Shown here one piece after another: positions 49,281 through 61,482 of a DNA stretch of 64,000 nucleotides. The DNA is from Utricularia gibba (lineage: Eukaryota > Streptophyta > Magnoliopsida > Lamiales > Lentibulariaceae): assembly GCA_002189035.1 (NCBI GenBank), contig CM007989.1, positions 6,243,501-6,307,500 on the forward strand. The letters run 5' to 3'. The number at the start of each line of letters is the position of its first letter. Position 1 is the first letter of the stretch. A program made the translations under genes and the position numbers. The notes beneath the pieces were generated by a model. The model worked only from the letters and a program-made list of their open reading frames with translations, searched no databases and was not told where the DNA came from.

Positions 49281-51854
49281 TTAGGCAGCAGTGCTGTTGT
49301 CTCCAGTGACAGACTCTGCCCTGAAGGGTGCGCCATCAGAAAGGCTGTGCGTGTCGCTGCTTCCTTCTCTTGGCATTCCCTCCTCACCAGCCGGGTGCAA
49401 TGAGAGCCCTTGCACGGATGCCACAAGGGCATCTTCAGAGCTAGTTCTACGATCATTGTTAGGTTGGCCAGAGAATAGCCATTTGTTCCAGTCATTACGT
49501 CGTCTCAACTTCTCTCCCTGCAAATTACGTGCACACGATGGAGAACATTATTCACAGATGTAAAGAGTTCATAGCCCAGGCAGTTACTAAGTCAGCCAAA
49601 GCATGGTCTACATTTCTTGATAAAATGAAATCCCCGACCTGTACTTCCACAACAGTAGAATATCTCAAGGACTCTAAAATAGTAGGAATATCCTTTGTTA
49701 GACTCCGCACCTGAAATAGGAAAAGGCAACACCAATTTCACATGCACAGATAAAATCTCAAGGCAAACTATACGAAAATTGTGAACGAAATGCCCATGCA
49801 TCTTCCATCTAAGGACTTTATCAACACCCCCTGGTGCACACATGAGCATTGCAAATGTGAAAACACAACTTAGACATCTATGTGTGTTTTTATATACATT
49901 TAATATCGAGAAGGATGAGACCAAATAAAATTTCAAGGCATGCAATGCAAAGTAATTTATGGAAATTGTTATCAGAAAATAATGAAAATAATTTATATCA
50001 TCAACTGACAAATAAAAGAGGCAGTGCTTAATCGATTACTGCATCCTGTTGATCATGTTGAAGAAAAATTCGTTAGAAAAAATACAGGCAATAACAGAAC
50101 TGAACTTACTCGACGAAATGAGGCAATCAGAGTAATGGGCACCCAACCATTGTCATCCATATTTGCCCTCAGGAAGTTATCCTTGATTAAATTATCATCA
50201 CTGAACCATACGACAGATGATTCACTTGATGCGGAAAATCTTTGATTATAGAAAAAAAAACAAAATCCTTCGGGAAATGTCAAGGACATCAAATTCAACG
50301 ATAAGATGTGACCAGAAATCAATTAAGACTGACCTGAAATAGTAGTCTATTTGATTAACAATCATCCCAGTCAAGGAGCTCTCAGTAGATGGAGGGATAT
50401 AAAAAGGGAATGGAGGTGGCATCATGGGAACTGGTCCAAAGGACTCTGGAGGCATTGTAGGCGGATACATCATAGTAGAACTCATATCTGAAAGCGATAA
50501 ATATTAATTAAAAATACAGATCATTCAGTTTCTATGAAGCTGCAACTCTACCTGACTTACCAAACCCCATTGGCGGGAAAATTGTCATAGGTGGTGGTGG
50601 TGGTGGCGCCGGAATGAATGGACCTGCTGCAGGAGGCATTGGCGGTGGCATGAATCTCATTGGAGCTATGTATGGTGAGACAACATGAAAGTCTCTACGA
50701 TCCTGATCACGCCTGCCACCATGATTGTTATGGTACTGGCCTTCACTATGAGGTCGAAGACTATAATTAGCACGTCTTGAAGCATTCCGGTTAGAAGAAT
50801 TTTCATTACCACTGTGGGATTGAGAGCCCAAAAATCCTCGCACTGGTCTGATACCAGAGACAGATGTCTCAAGTGGAGGTTGAACCAACTGATAAGGTAC
50901 TACAATTGTCGAAAATGGTGGTACTGGATGTAAAGGTCGATTGATGTTATTATGCGGAGGACCATTTCCTGAAGAACTGCCTCCGGCATTGCCACCTCCA
51001 CCTGCGACACCATTCCGGTTCTTCGACCTCTGTCTATGATGGTTGGGACCAGAATTGACCTGGCTGTTCGTACTAGCTTGTCTCTGAGACGAATGAGAGG
51101 CAGCAGGAGCCTGAAAGAATAACATATTTAGCACACTTTCAGGGTGGTGGATTTTAGGAAGAGAGACATAAACAGGCCTTGAAAATGCTGCAAAATGGAT
51201 AAACCACCACAAAAGCCGCCCTTACCACATACTAGATTTAATGAAAAAAAAGATCAATTACCACTTCTGTCTTCCAGTTTTAGGCAATGGAATCCACAGA
51301 TAAGGCTTAAAATGTTAGCTATATAGAATGTTACAAACAACCCAAAAAACAAACTAAATTTGTAAACAAGGTACATTCTTGAAGCCAGATGTTTCAGTTT
51401 CAAGCATGAAAGTCCCCAAATTAAAGCATCTAATTACAATCACAATTACACAAATATAACCTAAAACACACGCTTACAAAAAAAAAAAAAAACCCATGAT
51501 AAAACCCTTATTCGAAATCGATACATAAGGAAACAACAAACTAGGCAAATCGCAATCAGCGGCGGTGTTAACCTGAGAAGATGTGGTTGATCCATCACCC
51601 ATTAGTCTCGAAACATCAGGTGATGATCTAGGAACGGGTTTGGTTGACTCAGAGAGAGCGGGCCAGGAAACGGCCCCGCCCATTACAGAACCCGCTTCAA
51701 GGACTCCATTCGACGGTCTGTTCCAAGCAGTTCTCTTAGGAGGTCCCGCATTCGTATCGCTGTTAACGTCAGAGTTTTCGGACTGGGCCTCGGGCACCGA
51801 GCCCCCATTATTGAAATCCTCGGAAGGGACGGTAGCGTCCGGCGGCGGAGACAT
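49281..51854 (-). CDS. LARP1: La-related protein 1 (LARP1b/c-like)
   Basis: Exons, complement: 51573-51854, 50561-51110, 50334-50487, 50110-50200, 49639-49710, 49281-49517; 461 residues. RNA-binding protein; plant LARP1 members act in mRNA decay, translation control and leaf senescence. The N-terminus is disordered (Ser, Asn, Gly, Pro rich), with an Arg/Gly/Asn segment (HHRQRSKNRNGVAGGGG) and a Pro/Met run (APPPPPPMTIFPPMGFG). The La motif starts at about residue 318: IVNQIDYYFSDDNLIKDNFL, then MDDNGWVPITLIASFRRV and the winged-helix end PTILESLRYSTVVEVQ. After it comes LRRRNDWNKWLF, typical of LARP1b/c. The DM15 repeats of animal LARP1 are absent, as in short plant forms. The ATG at 51854 is the first in frame; only non-ATG codons precede it. 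Confidence 0.92.
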
Positions 51855-53623
51855 CGAAGATCGGGACAATACAGATTCGGGAACAATTAGAAATCAAAAA
51901 ACTAAAAACTGCAGGTTCCTCCGGCGCGTAGACTCCCCCTGAAGAAGCCCCGCAGCGAATCTTATAGATAGCCGGATATACAGAAAAGATTACTGTAGAG
52001 AAAACGATACACAGTAAATGGTGACGACAAGGAGAAAATGCAGAGTATGGCCGCCAATACCGAGCACCGGAAATTGTATCGTGAAGAAGGAAGCCGAAGC
52101 CGCCACGATCAGAAAAATTCTCTGCCGGTGTGAAAATTCTCGGAAAAGCGGTGGGGTTAAGAACTTTTGTAAAGAGAGACCATCGTTTTATAATGGACTC
52201 GTTTACCCTTGACATTATCTTTTCCCGTTTTACCCAAATATTATTTTTATATTGTAAAATTAATAATAAAAAACGAATCGCTAATATCCAAACAAGTTTC
52301 TGTTTCAATTATTTATATAAAGGTAAGATTTTTGAAGATTCGTATAAGATTTGATAACACAGATATGGGAAAGATAGGGTTACAAATTTAGTAGGTTGGA
52401 GAAAGGGATGCGTTAATGGGCCGGTCCAAGCCCAAAAAGTTTAAACAAATAAAATGCAGGCCTCAGTCTCTGATTAGGGTTTAGGACGTGGGCCTACAAC
52501 TTCGATTATTAGGTTTTTTTTAGCAAATATGTGAAAATATTACTTCCTAATAAGATGCAATCTCTTATTGATAAAATTAATTGATTCAATTCATTCAAGG
52601 AATTACAAATCGTGGATAATCAACAATTTGTAATATTATTTATAAATGTTTTATTAATTTTGACAATAGATTTTAGTTTTATTTATTTTATTGAAAATAG
52701 ATGAATATATAAAAATGGAAAAAATGCATTCATTCATTCAATTATTTTTCATTTTCATATGATTTTAGTTTAGTGATTTGGAATGAATATATATTTTTTA
52801 TGATTTTATTCATCATAGTCTAAATTAGAATTAATTCCTCATCATTACATCTTTTATTGAATACTATTTTGTCTCATCAAATGATGTCATAATTCGTAAA
52901 CTTAACTATACCAATCAAAGACATGATCCTCACATGTCTCTCATTCTAAATAGGTATTTGAATCATTTTTTTCTTGAAAATAGAAGATTTTTATCTTAAT
53001 GTTATCAAATTCTTTATAATTACATGTGTGCGTTCCTCTTGGTTTTTCATCATTTCTCTATAACAAGTTGACCTCCTCTTGATCTTTTTTTGATATCTTT
53101 GTTCTATATTATCACCAATAGAAAAATCATACTCACTATCATTGTTTATGTTATTTCTTCTTCATTTACCGTCTATCTTCATGACAATTAGATTCCAAAT
53201 AATCCAATTGTGCATTCCTTCTTTTGCACTACACTTGAAGTCTCCTTCTATCATGATAACAACTATCATCTCTTTACTTTCTGAAATTGTTAATAAATTA
53301 TTAATGTTATTCTAGTTTAGTATGAAAACATATCGATTTTCATCTAACATTTCTATTAAAATATTTTTTGACATATCAATTTTTCCCCCATAAATTATAC
53401 CATGATATTTCGATATATCAATTTTTGGTTATGTTTTAATTGATATGACAAACTGAATCGATACCGGTTCAAAATCAGGTTTTGAATGATCAACAAAAGG
53501 TGATAACTTTAAATAAACGTGGACACTAATAATGATGACTATTTATATTCCATACATCATAAAACCATAAATCCCTTGTCCAGTTGATCGACAACTTGTT
53601 AAAAACCGGCTAATCAGTTTCAG
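51855..53623. other. LARP1 leader/promoter, then AT-rich spacer
   Basis: 51855-52200 is the presumed LARP1 leader. From 52500 the DNA is A/T-rich with no gene. Near 52430-52500 GC is moderate (GGGTTTAGGACGTGGGCC), not assigned. Confidence 0.4.
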
Positions 53624-53944
53624 TCTATGTTTTCAAACACACCAATTAACCGGTGGGCAAAACCGGTTGATCGGTTTTTACCCAATTATGGGTTAGTGGG
53701 TAAATGGATTTAAGGTTTTCGAAAATGGATTGCAGTCCACTTTTGTAAAGTTGATCAACTTTTATTTTATTATTAGATTTTATACACCATAATTGTAACC
53801 ATATTGATTCACTTTTAGATTTAAATTTTCATTAAGCCCAAAATTCGTTTTTTTTTTTTTAAGTTTAGGTTTTCAAAACGTAGGTTTCAGTCGCCAGTTG
53901 AACGGTTTCAATAGCCAGTTAACAGGCTGGTTTGAAAACACAGA
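53624..53944. mobile_element. MITE-like element with 30-bp imperfect terminal inverted repeats
   Basis: The left end TCTATGTTTTCAAACACACC and the inverse of the right end TCTGTGTTTTCAAACCAGCC pair over about 30 bases with about 7 mismatches. The interior is rich in AACCGG/CCGGTT words in both orientations (for example AACCGGTTGATCGG at 53662). The GTTTTCAAA terminus resembles hAT-type MITEs. No convincing target-site duplication was found. Confidence 0.55.
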
Positions 53945-54126
53945 TTTATGGTGGATTAGGGTTTAGGTTAGATTACCACAGCATGATTTGCACGTAGGCA
54001 ACTTCTTCAGTTAAGTAAAAATAAAAAGAAAATGAAAAGAAAAGAAGCAAGAGATGGGCCGTAATCACGTGGTTGTTACTTCAGTACTTGTAAGCCTGCT
54101 CCGCCAACAAGCGAGCGGAATCTGGA

Positions 54127-55752
54127 ATGGCGGTCGCCCGTTCAAAATTTCCTCTAGGGTTTCGGCCGTCTCTGCGGATAAGCATCCTCTCGCGGTTCTC
54201 CTCCTCTCCCTGCTCCGTTGATTACGAAGGCAATGGGAATTCTCTTGAAGAAGGCGGTGAAGGATCTGCAACTACCGCCGCCGTTGAACTTTCTCCCAGC
54301 GAAGCGCACGTTTCGGAGAAATTTTACTCTTTAATTAAGGAGCACCACCGCAGGAACCCTAATCTCCAGATAAAAGGGTTATCCTCGTTGAATCCAAGTG
54401 TTACTTTTCCTTCGCTATCTTCGGATTTCTCGAGCATCTTCGCCGATCATCCCTCATCGGCCGCTGTTTTCCGTCACGTCATCGGGAAATGCTCTGCGCT
54501 ACGACACGGCATTCCGTTTCAGCAGACGCTGGCCTTCTTCAACTGGGCTGTTCCGAAATTGGAGTCCCCCTTGTCCTTGGAGCTGTACAACGAAATGATT
54601 GAATTGTGTGGAAAGACCCGCAATTTCGATATCGCTTGGCATTTGATTGATTCAATGAAAGCTGGGAATGTGGAGATTTCCTTGGAAACCTTTGCGATTC
54701 TGATACGGCGGTATATTCGAGCAGGAATGGCTGCTGAAGCAGTCCACGCGTTCAATAGAATGCGAGACTACGGATGCGAGCCTGATCGGAAATCGTTCTC
54801 GATTGTTATCGCTATGCTGTGCAGGAAGAGGCGAGCACCTGAAGCTCAAGCCTTTTTCGACAGCTTAAAGGGCAGCTTTGAGCTCGATGTGGTGGTGTAC
54901 ACAAGCTTAATTCACGGGTGGTGTCGAGCGAGGAACATGGACGAGGCGGAGAAGGTGTTCCGGGAGATGAAAACTGCAGGGATCGAGCCATCGGTGTACA
55001 CCTACACCATCGTGATCGATGCTCTGTGCAGGTGCGGGCAAATCACTCGTGCCCATGATGTGTTCGCTGAAATGCTCGACATGGGTTGTCAACCAAATGT
55101 TGTGACATTCAACAACCTGATGAGGGTCCATGTGAAAGCAGGGAGAACAGAGAAAGCGCTGCAAGTATACAATCAGATGAAGAGACTGTCTTGTGAACCA
55201 GATGTCATCACATACAACTTCCTGATCCACAGCCACTGTAAGAACAAGGATCGCACCGAAGCCATCAAGGTTCTCAACACCATGCTGAAGAAGGGCTGTG
55301 AGCCCAATGCCTCAACCTTCAACCCACTGTTCAAACTCATAGCCACTGACCACGATGTCAATGGGGCTCTCCGATTGTTCTCCAGGATGAAGGAAGCCAA
55401 ATGCAGACCCAATACTGTGACCTACAATACTCTGATGCAGATGTTTTCAGTGACCAAGTCCGCTGACATGGTGATCAAGCTGTGGAATGAAATGCAGGAT
55501 GATGAAGTGGAGCCAAATGTGAACACTTTCAGGATTGTCATAATGCTCTACTGCTCCATGGGGCACTGGAGCAACGCCTACAGGTATTTCAGAGAGATGA
55601 TTGAGGGCAAGTGCTTGAAACCAAATGCCGGGGTGTATGAATCTGTGATGCAGCAGTTGAGAAAAGCTGGACAAATGAAGAAGCACATGGAGTTGATGGA
55701 GAAGATGGTTGACAGGGGATTCATATCCCCACAGTTGCAGGATGGAGCTTGA
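54127..55752 (+). CDS. P-class pentatricopeptide repeat protein, organellar, 541 residues
   Basis: Intronless, as most plant PPR genes are. Residues 1-30 ([20 protein letters not shown], then Ser-rich) are basic and acid-free, fitting a mitochondrial or plastid targeting peptide. From about residue 149 to 533 there are about eleven consecutive 35-residue PPR motifs with P-class endings (YGCEPD, AGIEPS, MGCQPN, LSCEPD, KGCEPN, AKCRPN, DEVEPN, KCLKPN). No E, DYW or SMR domain follows, so it is more likely an RNA stability or processing factor than an editing factor. The layout and length resemble Arabidopsis At1g20300 from memory. The RNA target cannot be read reliably by eye. No frameshift. 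Confidence 0.92.
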   Translation: MAVARSKFPLGFRPSLRISILSRFSSSPCSVDYEGNGNSLEEGGEGSATTAAVELSPSEAHVSEKFYSLIKEHHRRNPNLQIKGLSSLNPSVTFPSLSSDFSSIFADHPSSAAVFRHVIGKCSALRHGIPFQQTLAFFNWAVPKLESPLSLELYNEMIELCGKTRNFDIAWHLIDSMKAGNVEISLETFAILIRRYIRAGMAAEAVHAFNRMRDYGCEPDRKSFSIVIAMLCRKRRAPEAQAFFDSLKGSFELDVVVYTSLIHGWCRARNMDEAEKVFREMKTAGIEPSVYTYTIVIDALCRCGQITRAHDVFAEMLDMGCQPNVVTFNNLMRVHVKAGRTEKALQVYNQMKRLSCEPDVITYNFLIHSHCKNKDRTEAIKVLNTMLKKGCEPNASTFNPLFKLIATDHDVNGALRLFSRMKEAKCRPNTVTYNTLMQMFSVTKSADMVIKLWNEMQDDEVEPNVNTFRIVIMLYCSMGHWSNAYRYFREMIEGKCLKPNAGVYESVMQQLRKAGQMKKHMELMEKMVDRGFISPQLQDGA

Positions 55753-56883
55753 TGTCCATGATCATACTTCTCCAAAATAGTATGTAAATGGTTCTGGTCT
55801 GTTATTGAGTCAATTTTTAGAAATCTAATCATTTTTAAGAAAATGTTTGACCTATGGGATTAGGGTATAAATGATTTCATTTTAAATTATACATATGATA
55901 TCTAATTAATAAGTAAAAAAGTGTAGCTAAATACGGAATAGGAATTTATATTTAAATCTTATTCTTATTTTTATTAAAAAAATGTGAATTTGATATTTTT
56001 TATTGTTTAGAAACTAAAATGATGGTTTAATTTCCATATGAAAAATGTCGTAGAATTTCATTTAATTTGTAATTATAGATGAGATGGTATTTAATTGAAA
56101 AATATATATTTTTAATGATATTTCAAAAAGAAATTGAATTACCAAATCTCATTTTTTATGTTCATTTGAAATGTAGGATAATAAGCACAGCACTCCAGAA
56201 GTAGAGGAACTGAAACTGGATTTGCTACATAATGCAGAAGCTCTTGACGTTTATTGATAATGGCTGTGTACTGAAAGTAGCAAATGCTCCTTTTCTTCAT
56301 CTTGTTTTGTATGAGAAAGCTTGCAGTCTGTCTCGGTGTTGAAGAAAAAAAAAGAAAAACAATGGGATAATGGAGAAATATCCATTTCGGATAAACTTGG
56401 AAGTGGTGGGTCGCGGTGGCGTCAACCCAACCCAGATTTCCATATGACGCCAACAATAGTTTAATTCGAAAAGTTGGGTTCTTTACTATTTTGGATGCCC
56501 AACGACGAGCAAAAGTAATCGATCCATGTTTTTTATTGCAGAGAAGCATCTTCGCGTACTCGCTGGAATCCCAATGGGGCAATTTTGCAGCAACCCATGT
56601 TTGAATCCACGTCGTTTTTTCACCTCTGAAGCTGATGTTTCGCTTCGCACAGGCTTGGAAGATATTTTAGTTTTTCCTTAACGTAGGGTGTGAAAATACG
56701 ATACACAATCGTCGCCCACCAACTTTATCGTATTTGGGGAGAACCCTGACTTTATAATAAAAGAAAAAGATCGCTGATGCAAGGAGGAGATTGGAATCTG
56801 AATCAAAGTGCATATTCTTCAACGACTCCAGTGGCGTTTTCTTCTTTTTCTTTTCTGGGTTTCGAGTGATTGCTTGTTTACCT
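55753..56883. other. PPR 3' flank, AT-rich spacer and STY kinase promoter
   Basis: A 147-codon antisense frame at 56139-56582 has no recognisable motif and starts amid low-complexity DNA; it is not called. 56700-56883 is the likely kinase leader. Confidence 0.4.
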
Positions 56884-59800
56884 ATGGGAGACAGCGAGAG
56901 CAGCGGCAGCAGCCGCCAATCCGAATCGCCAGCGGTTCAAACCCGGAAAAATCGGCAGAAAACTGAAGTTTTTCGGGAAGTTCTGTTCAGATTGAGGGAA
57001 TTGGATATTGAAGAAGCTGCGGAACCGGGTTTTGAAGAGGAATTGTGGACTCACTTCAGTACGCTTCCTCTTCGGTACAGCTCTAATTTTCTTGTATGGA
57101 GATTCAGGGTATTCGAATTGGGGTTCTCTCTTTCGCCCCCTTTTCTTATCCCTCTTTTGATCTTGTGTGTTTCGAAAAGTTGCTGGATGAGATTGGATAG
57201 GGTGATTTTAAACGATTTAGTTCCTTGCACCCATTTTTTTTCCTCCTAAAGATGAAAAGGGGGTTACCTTTTTAGGTTTTTTTAGTGGCACGATGACTTA
57301 TTGATCTGGCCAGTGGTGTTCAATAGTTTCCCGGAGCTTTGCTGTTCTTGTGGTGATGGATCGGATCTTAGAAATGAAAGTAGTGATTACCCACTTCGCA
57401 ACTTGCTTTTGATTGTATTGATCAAAATGTTTGTTAAGAAGTGCTTCAATTTGCACAGCTACTGCAGTTATGCCCAAGATGTTAATTCCGACAGAGTTGA
57501 AGATGTTTTGATGCACAAGCAGTTGCTGAACTCGGCACGCGATTCCCTGACGAGTGCGGTTGAGGTTCGCCGAGTTCAGGTATATGCATGACAAGGATCA
57601 TTGTTCACTAAAAAAATCAGCTTCTTGTTTGTTTTCTGAGCCATATACGAGTGTTTGATTCCTTTTCTTCTGCTTCAGTCACGCTCTTCAGATGGAAACC
57701 ACAGCGTTTCTGGTTCAAGTTGCATTGATTCTGGTCAGACGGCGTCTAGGTATGAGAATCCATAAATTTTCTTGCGGAGGGTCAGTGTGCATGACTCCTT
57801 GGTCCTTCTAATAAGCAGCTCTCGCTGTCTACCTGCATTTGAATCTTCGAATTCAAAACTTCCCTCTGATGACTGGAATAGTTCTAGGGAATCACATTTT
57901 GTGTGGTAATATTTCTGAAAGGCTTGTGCCAGTTTGAGCATTGCTGTTTTACCCCCATTTACTGGCTGCCTTTCTGATCTTCAGGCCGATTCACGAAGTA
58001 ACGATTTCAACAAAAGATAAGCGCATGCTCCTCACTAAGGTATAGGCGAAAATGCCACTTCATCGAAAAATGTCATCTTTATGAACATGCCTCTTGTTTG
58101 TTGCTGTTGTTCTTTGCAGGTCACAAGCCTTATGTCCGAGATGGGTTTGAACATTCAGGAAGCTCATGCTTTTTCCACAAACGACGGGTACTCCTTGGAT
58201 GTCTTCGTTGTTGACAACTGGGAAAAGGTGATTTCTTCTCTTTACCCTCATCATGCCCAGAAAACGAATAATTTGCCTTGTTCTGAGCATCACCAGGGAA
58301 CTGACCATCTAAGGGACACGTTGGTGCGTGAGATTCAAAACATTGAGGTAGTGAATAACGTAGCTGGATCCAAGGTTCCCTACTGGCTTTTTTAACTGTG
58401 AATTTTTCTTCAGAGTCAACCAACTTTGAGACCAAAGCTATCATCTCCTGCTAGAGGGCAGCAGTGTGATCCCCTTTTACCACCAAAGCATGTGGAGATC
58501 CCATACGATGCGAGTGATGTTTGGGAAATTGATGCCGGTTGTTTGACGTTCGATTACACGATTGCATCCGGGGCGAATGGGGACATGTTGGTCTTGTATA
58601 TGCATTTGGTTTAATCCCCAATATAAACAGGTGATGCAAGAATGCTCATAAACACAGGTACAAAGGTTCCTATCGCTGTCAGGATGTGGCCATCAAAGTT
58701 TTCAAGGTAGAGTGCCTTACTGCAGAGATGCAGCGGGAATTTGCACAGGAAGTTTACATCTTAAGGTGTTGCTCAGCAGCTTGAGACTTGTTAGCATTCT
58801 GTCATCTACCAGATCTTGAGGTTACTCTTACAATTCAGGAAAATCCGCCATCGAAACATCGTGCAGTTCATCGGTGCATGCACAAAGCCACCCCTCTTAT
58901 GCATAGTTACTGGTAATGCGCTGCTTTATTCTCTACTTGCACCTCTCTTGAAATCGGTATTCATTTGTGGGTTCTCCTTGGCAGAGTTCATGTCCGGTGG
59001 AAGCCTTTACGACTTCCTGCATAAACACAGAGGTGTTTTCAAGCTCCCCGATTTGCTTAAGGTTGCCATTGATGTCTCCAAGGGGATGAGCTATTTGCAT
59101 CAGAACAACATCATCCATAGGGACTTGAAAGCAGCCAACCTCTTGATGGACGAAAGGGTAACATGTCTCCATAATTCACATCATGGTAGAACTGGATCAG
59201 TTCTTTCTACTCAGATCTGCCTTGCAGATGGTTAAAATCGCCGATTTCGGAATCGCAAGAGTTCAACTTCAGTCGGGACTCATGACAGCGGAGACCGGGA
59301 CTTACCGGTGGATGGCTCCAGAGGTTCATTTCCAGAGCCCGCATTCCCTTTCATAACCATAGCTTACTCTCTTATTCCTGTTGCAGGTCATTGAGCACAA
59401 GCCATACAGTCACAAAGCCGATGTATTCAGCTTCGGGATCGTCATCTGGGAGCTACTTACGGGAAAGGTCATCATCGTGCACAGGTTTTTTCTTGAAACA
59501 ACAATTCAAGGGAAAAGTTGATTCCATCCTTTATGCCCACTTTACAGCTTCCATATGCAAAGCTGACGCCGCTGCAAGCAGCCGTGGGCGTGGTGCAAGA
59601 GGCGAGTGCCGAACATAAATGTCATCATCTTTCCTGTTCCTAAGCGGAGGCTAATCTAACTAACCATTTCTGATGAAACCCGTAGAATCTGAGACCGAAA
59701 ATACCCAAGCGCACGCACCCGTTGCTCGTGGAATTGCTCCAGAGGTGCTGGCAGCGGGAGGCGTCTCTGAGGCCGGAGTTCTCCGAAATAATCGAGATCC

Positions 59801-59940
59801 TGCAGTACATCGCGAAGAAGGTACGGATCACCGGCTGCCGAACTTGTTGCTTGCCAGCGTATTGCTCAATGCTCCCAACACAGGTTCATGAAGAGGAGAG
59901 GGCTGCTAAGAGAAGGAACCTTGGAGAAACCCAGTCATGA
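56884..59940 (+). CDS. STY46: ACT-domain Raf-like Ser/Thr/Tyr kinase, STY46/STY8/STY17 type
   Basis: Fifteen exons: 56884-57074, 57468-57579, 57679-57749, 57985-58039, 58120-58227, 58297-58347, 58414-58586, 58658-58765, 58839-58912, 58985-59157, 59228-59323, 59387-59467, 59548-59601, 59686-59820, 59884-59940; 512 residues. Cytosolic kinases of this group phosphorylate chloroplast transit peptides. The N-terminal block ends [20 protein letters not shown]. The ACT domain spans about residues 125-190 ([36 protein letters not shown]). The kinase has [14 protein letters not shown], lysine in [21 protein letters not shown] in [12 protein letters not shown] and GTYRWMAPE. The exon 7 donor GTTGGT splits the Met codon of GDMYKG. 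Intron 13 uses a GC donor (CAAGAG then GCGAGT), with no in-phase GT nearby. It is shorter than Arabidopsis STY46 (about 570) because the linker before ACT is short. Confidence 0.9.
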
Positions 59941-61482
59941 TTTTCCACCGGAACTGCCCCCCCGCTGCCTTGTAAGTTTCACGGTATCCCATGTTTGCTT
60001 GGAACCTCAATCCCATCAAACACGCACTCTGTTCCGCTCGAGCAACGGGGAGGTGACTCCTCTGTAATTAAATTAATTCTAAATTTAAACAGCTTACCAG
60101 GTTTTTATGTCGGAATCGTGAGATTATTGTTATTAGAGATTAATGAAGTAACGTTTGGAAAAATCAATTTAAAATAGATATATTTTTATAATTAATTTTT
60201 TAAAATAATTATTGTAAATTGACTAATATTTGGAATGGTAAAAATAATAATTGATTTTTATAATTAAATGATACATGTACTCGTGTTTATTAATAATAAT
60301 ATTTTATAAATTTATTTAAATATCATATTATATAATATCAATATTTATCAAACATAAAATCAATAATTCAAAAAATAAAAATTAAGTTTTATAATATTTA
60401 TTTATCAATATTTATGAAATAGGTGTAATAATAAATTTATTTCTCAAAATCAATTTTTTAAAAATAATTCTGTATTAGAATATATATATTCATACTTTTC
60501 ACATAATTCAATTGAATCTTAAAAATCAATTCTCACACAATAGAATCAAATAGAAATTTTGAAAGAAGAATCATTTTAGTAAAATAGAATTAGCTTTCAA
60601 ACGTAGTTGAAATTAGTTTTTTGTAACTCATTTGATTCGTAAATAAAAAATAACATGAGACTAGAATTATTTAGAATTTATACATTTATATGGCAATAAC
60701 AAATTTTTGATTTTTAAGTCAGTAGGACCTAATATTATGGTATGAAGGATTTGAAATCTTTTTTATTACAATTTTCATTAAACCATGACCAAATTTTGAT
60801 GATTAAATATTATACTTTTAAATACTTCCAAATATGTGTAATATTTTTTTTGTGCGGTCGGGAAGAGTGAAGAACAAAACTGTGATTGGTCTCAGACCAC
60901 CGCCACCGTCAGAGAGCTGTTACAGAGAAAAGAAGACGGGGAGACCCGTCGCCGCGCCACGTACCAGTGACAGTAGCCCACCCCCTTTTTTTATTAATTT
61001 TTAATTAAAATAATTAAATAATTGGATTTTCACGTATCTCGTGATATAAATAGTTTTCGATCTTAAAGTCCAATGTGACTTGTATTGTTTCCCCTGGTCG
61101 TTTTTGTCTTGATTTAATCTAAATTTAGTAAAGGGAAACATTCTTAAATAATTACGTTATTACCCATACTTTTAAAGAATCTCAACAAGGGAATGATTTA
61201 GTTGGCAGGTTGCAATAAAAAGAAGAGTAGCATTATAAAATTAAATTAAAAAAGGAGCGTCCAAGAAAGAAGGAAAGTCGGGCCAACTATTTAATATTTC
61301 ATTTTCAATTAATTACTGAAGATATTTTTATTTGGTAATAAATCCTGCCGCAGTGTATGTATATATCTGCGAGTGCACTGCCAGGCGCATAAAGAACCGC
61401 CGGGAATCCTCCGACCACCGTGAAGCTGCCTTTTTCTTTCACCGACGCGACAGATTCATTTTCTGAAGAAACTTATTTGAAA
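59941..61482. other. Spacer between kinase and MSL gene, with MSL promoter
   Basis: 60150-60860 is A/T-rich without genes. 60880-60980 is GC-richer (GACCCGTCGCCGCGCC-type text), unassigned. Just upstream of the MSL start, GTATGTATATATCTGCG near 61355-61372 could hold the TATA box (TATATAT). Confidence 0.4.

Noticed and set aside
56139-56582. 147-codon minus-strand frame between the PPR and kinase genes
   Set aside because: No recognisable domain, no splice partners; it runs through low-complexity DNA.
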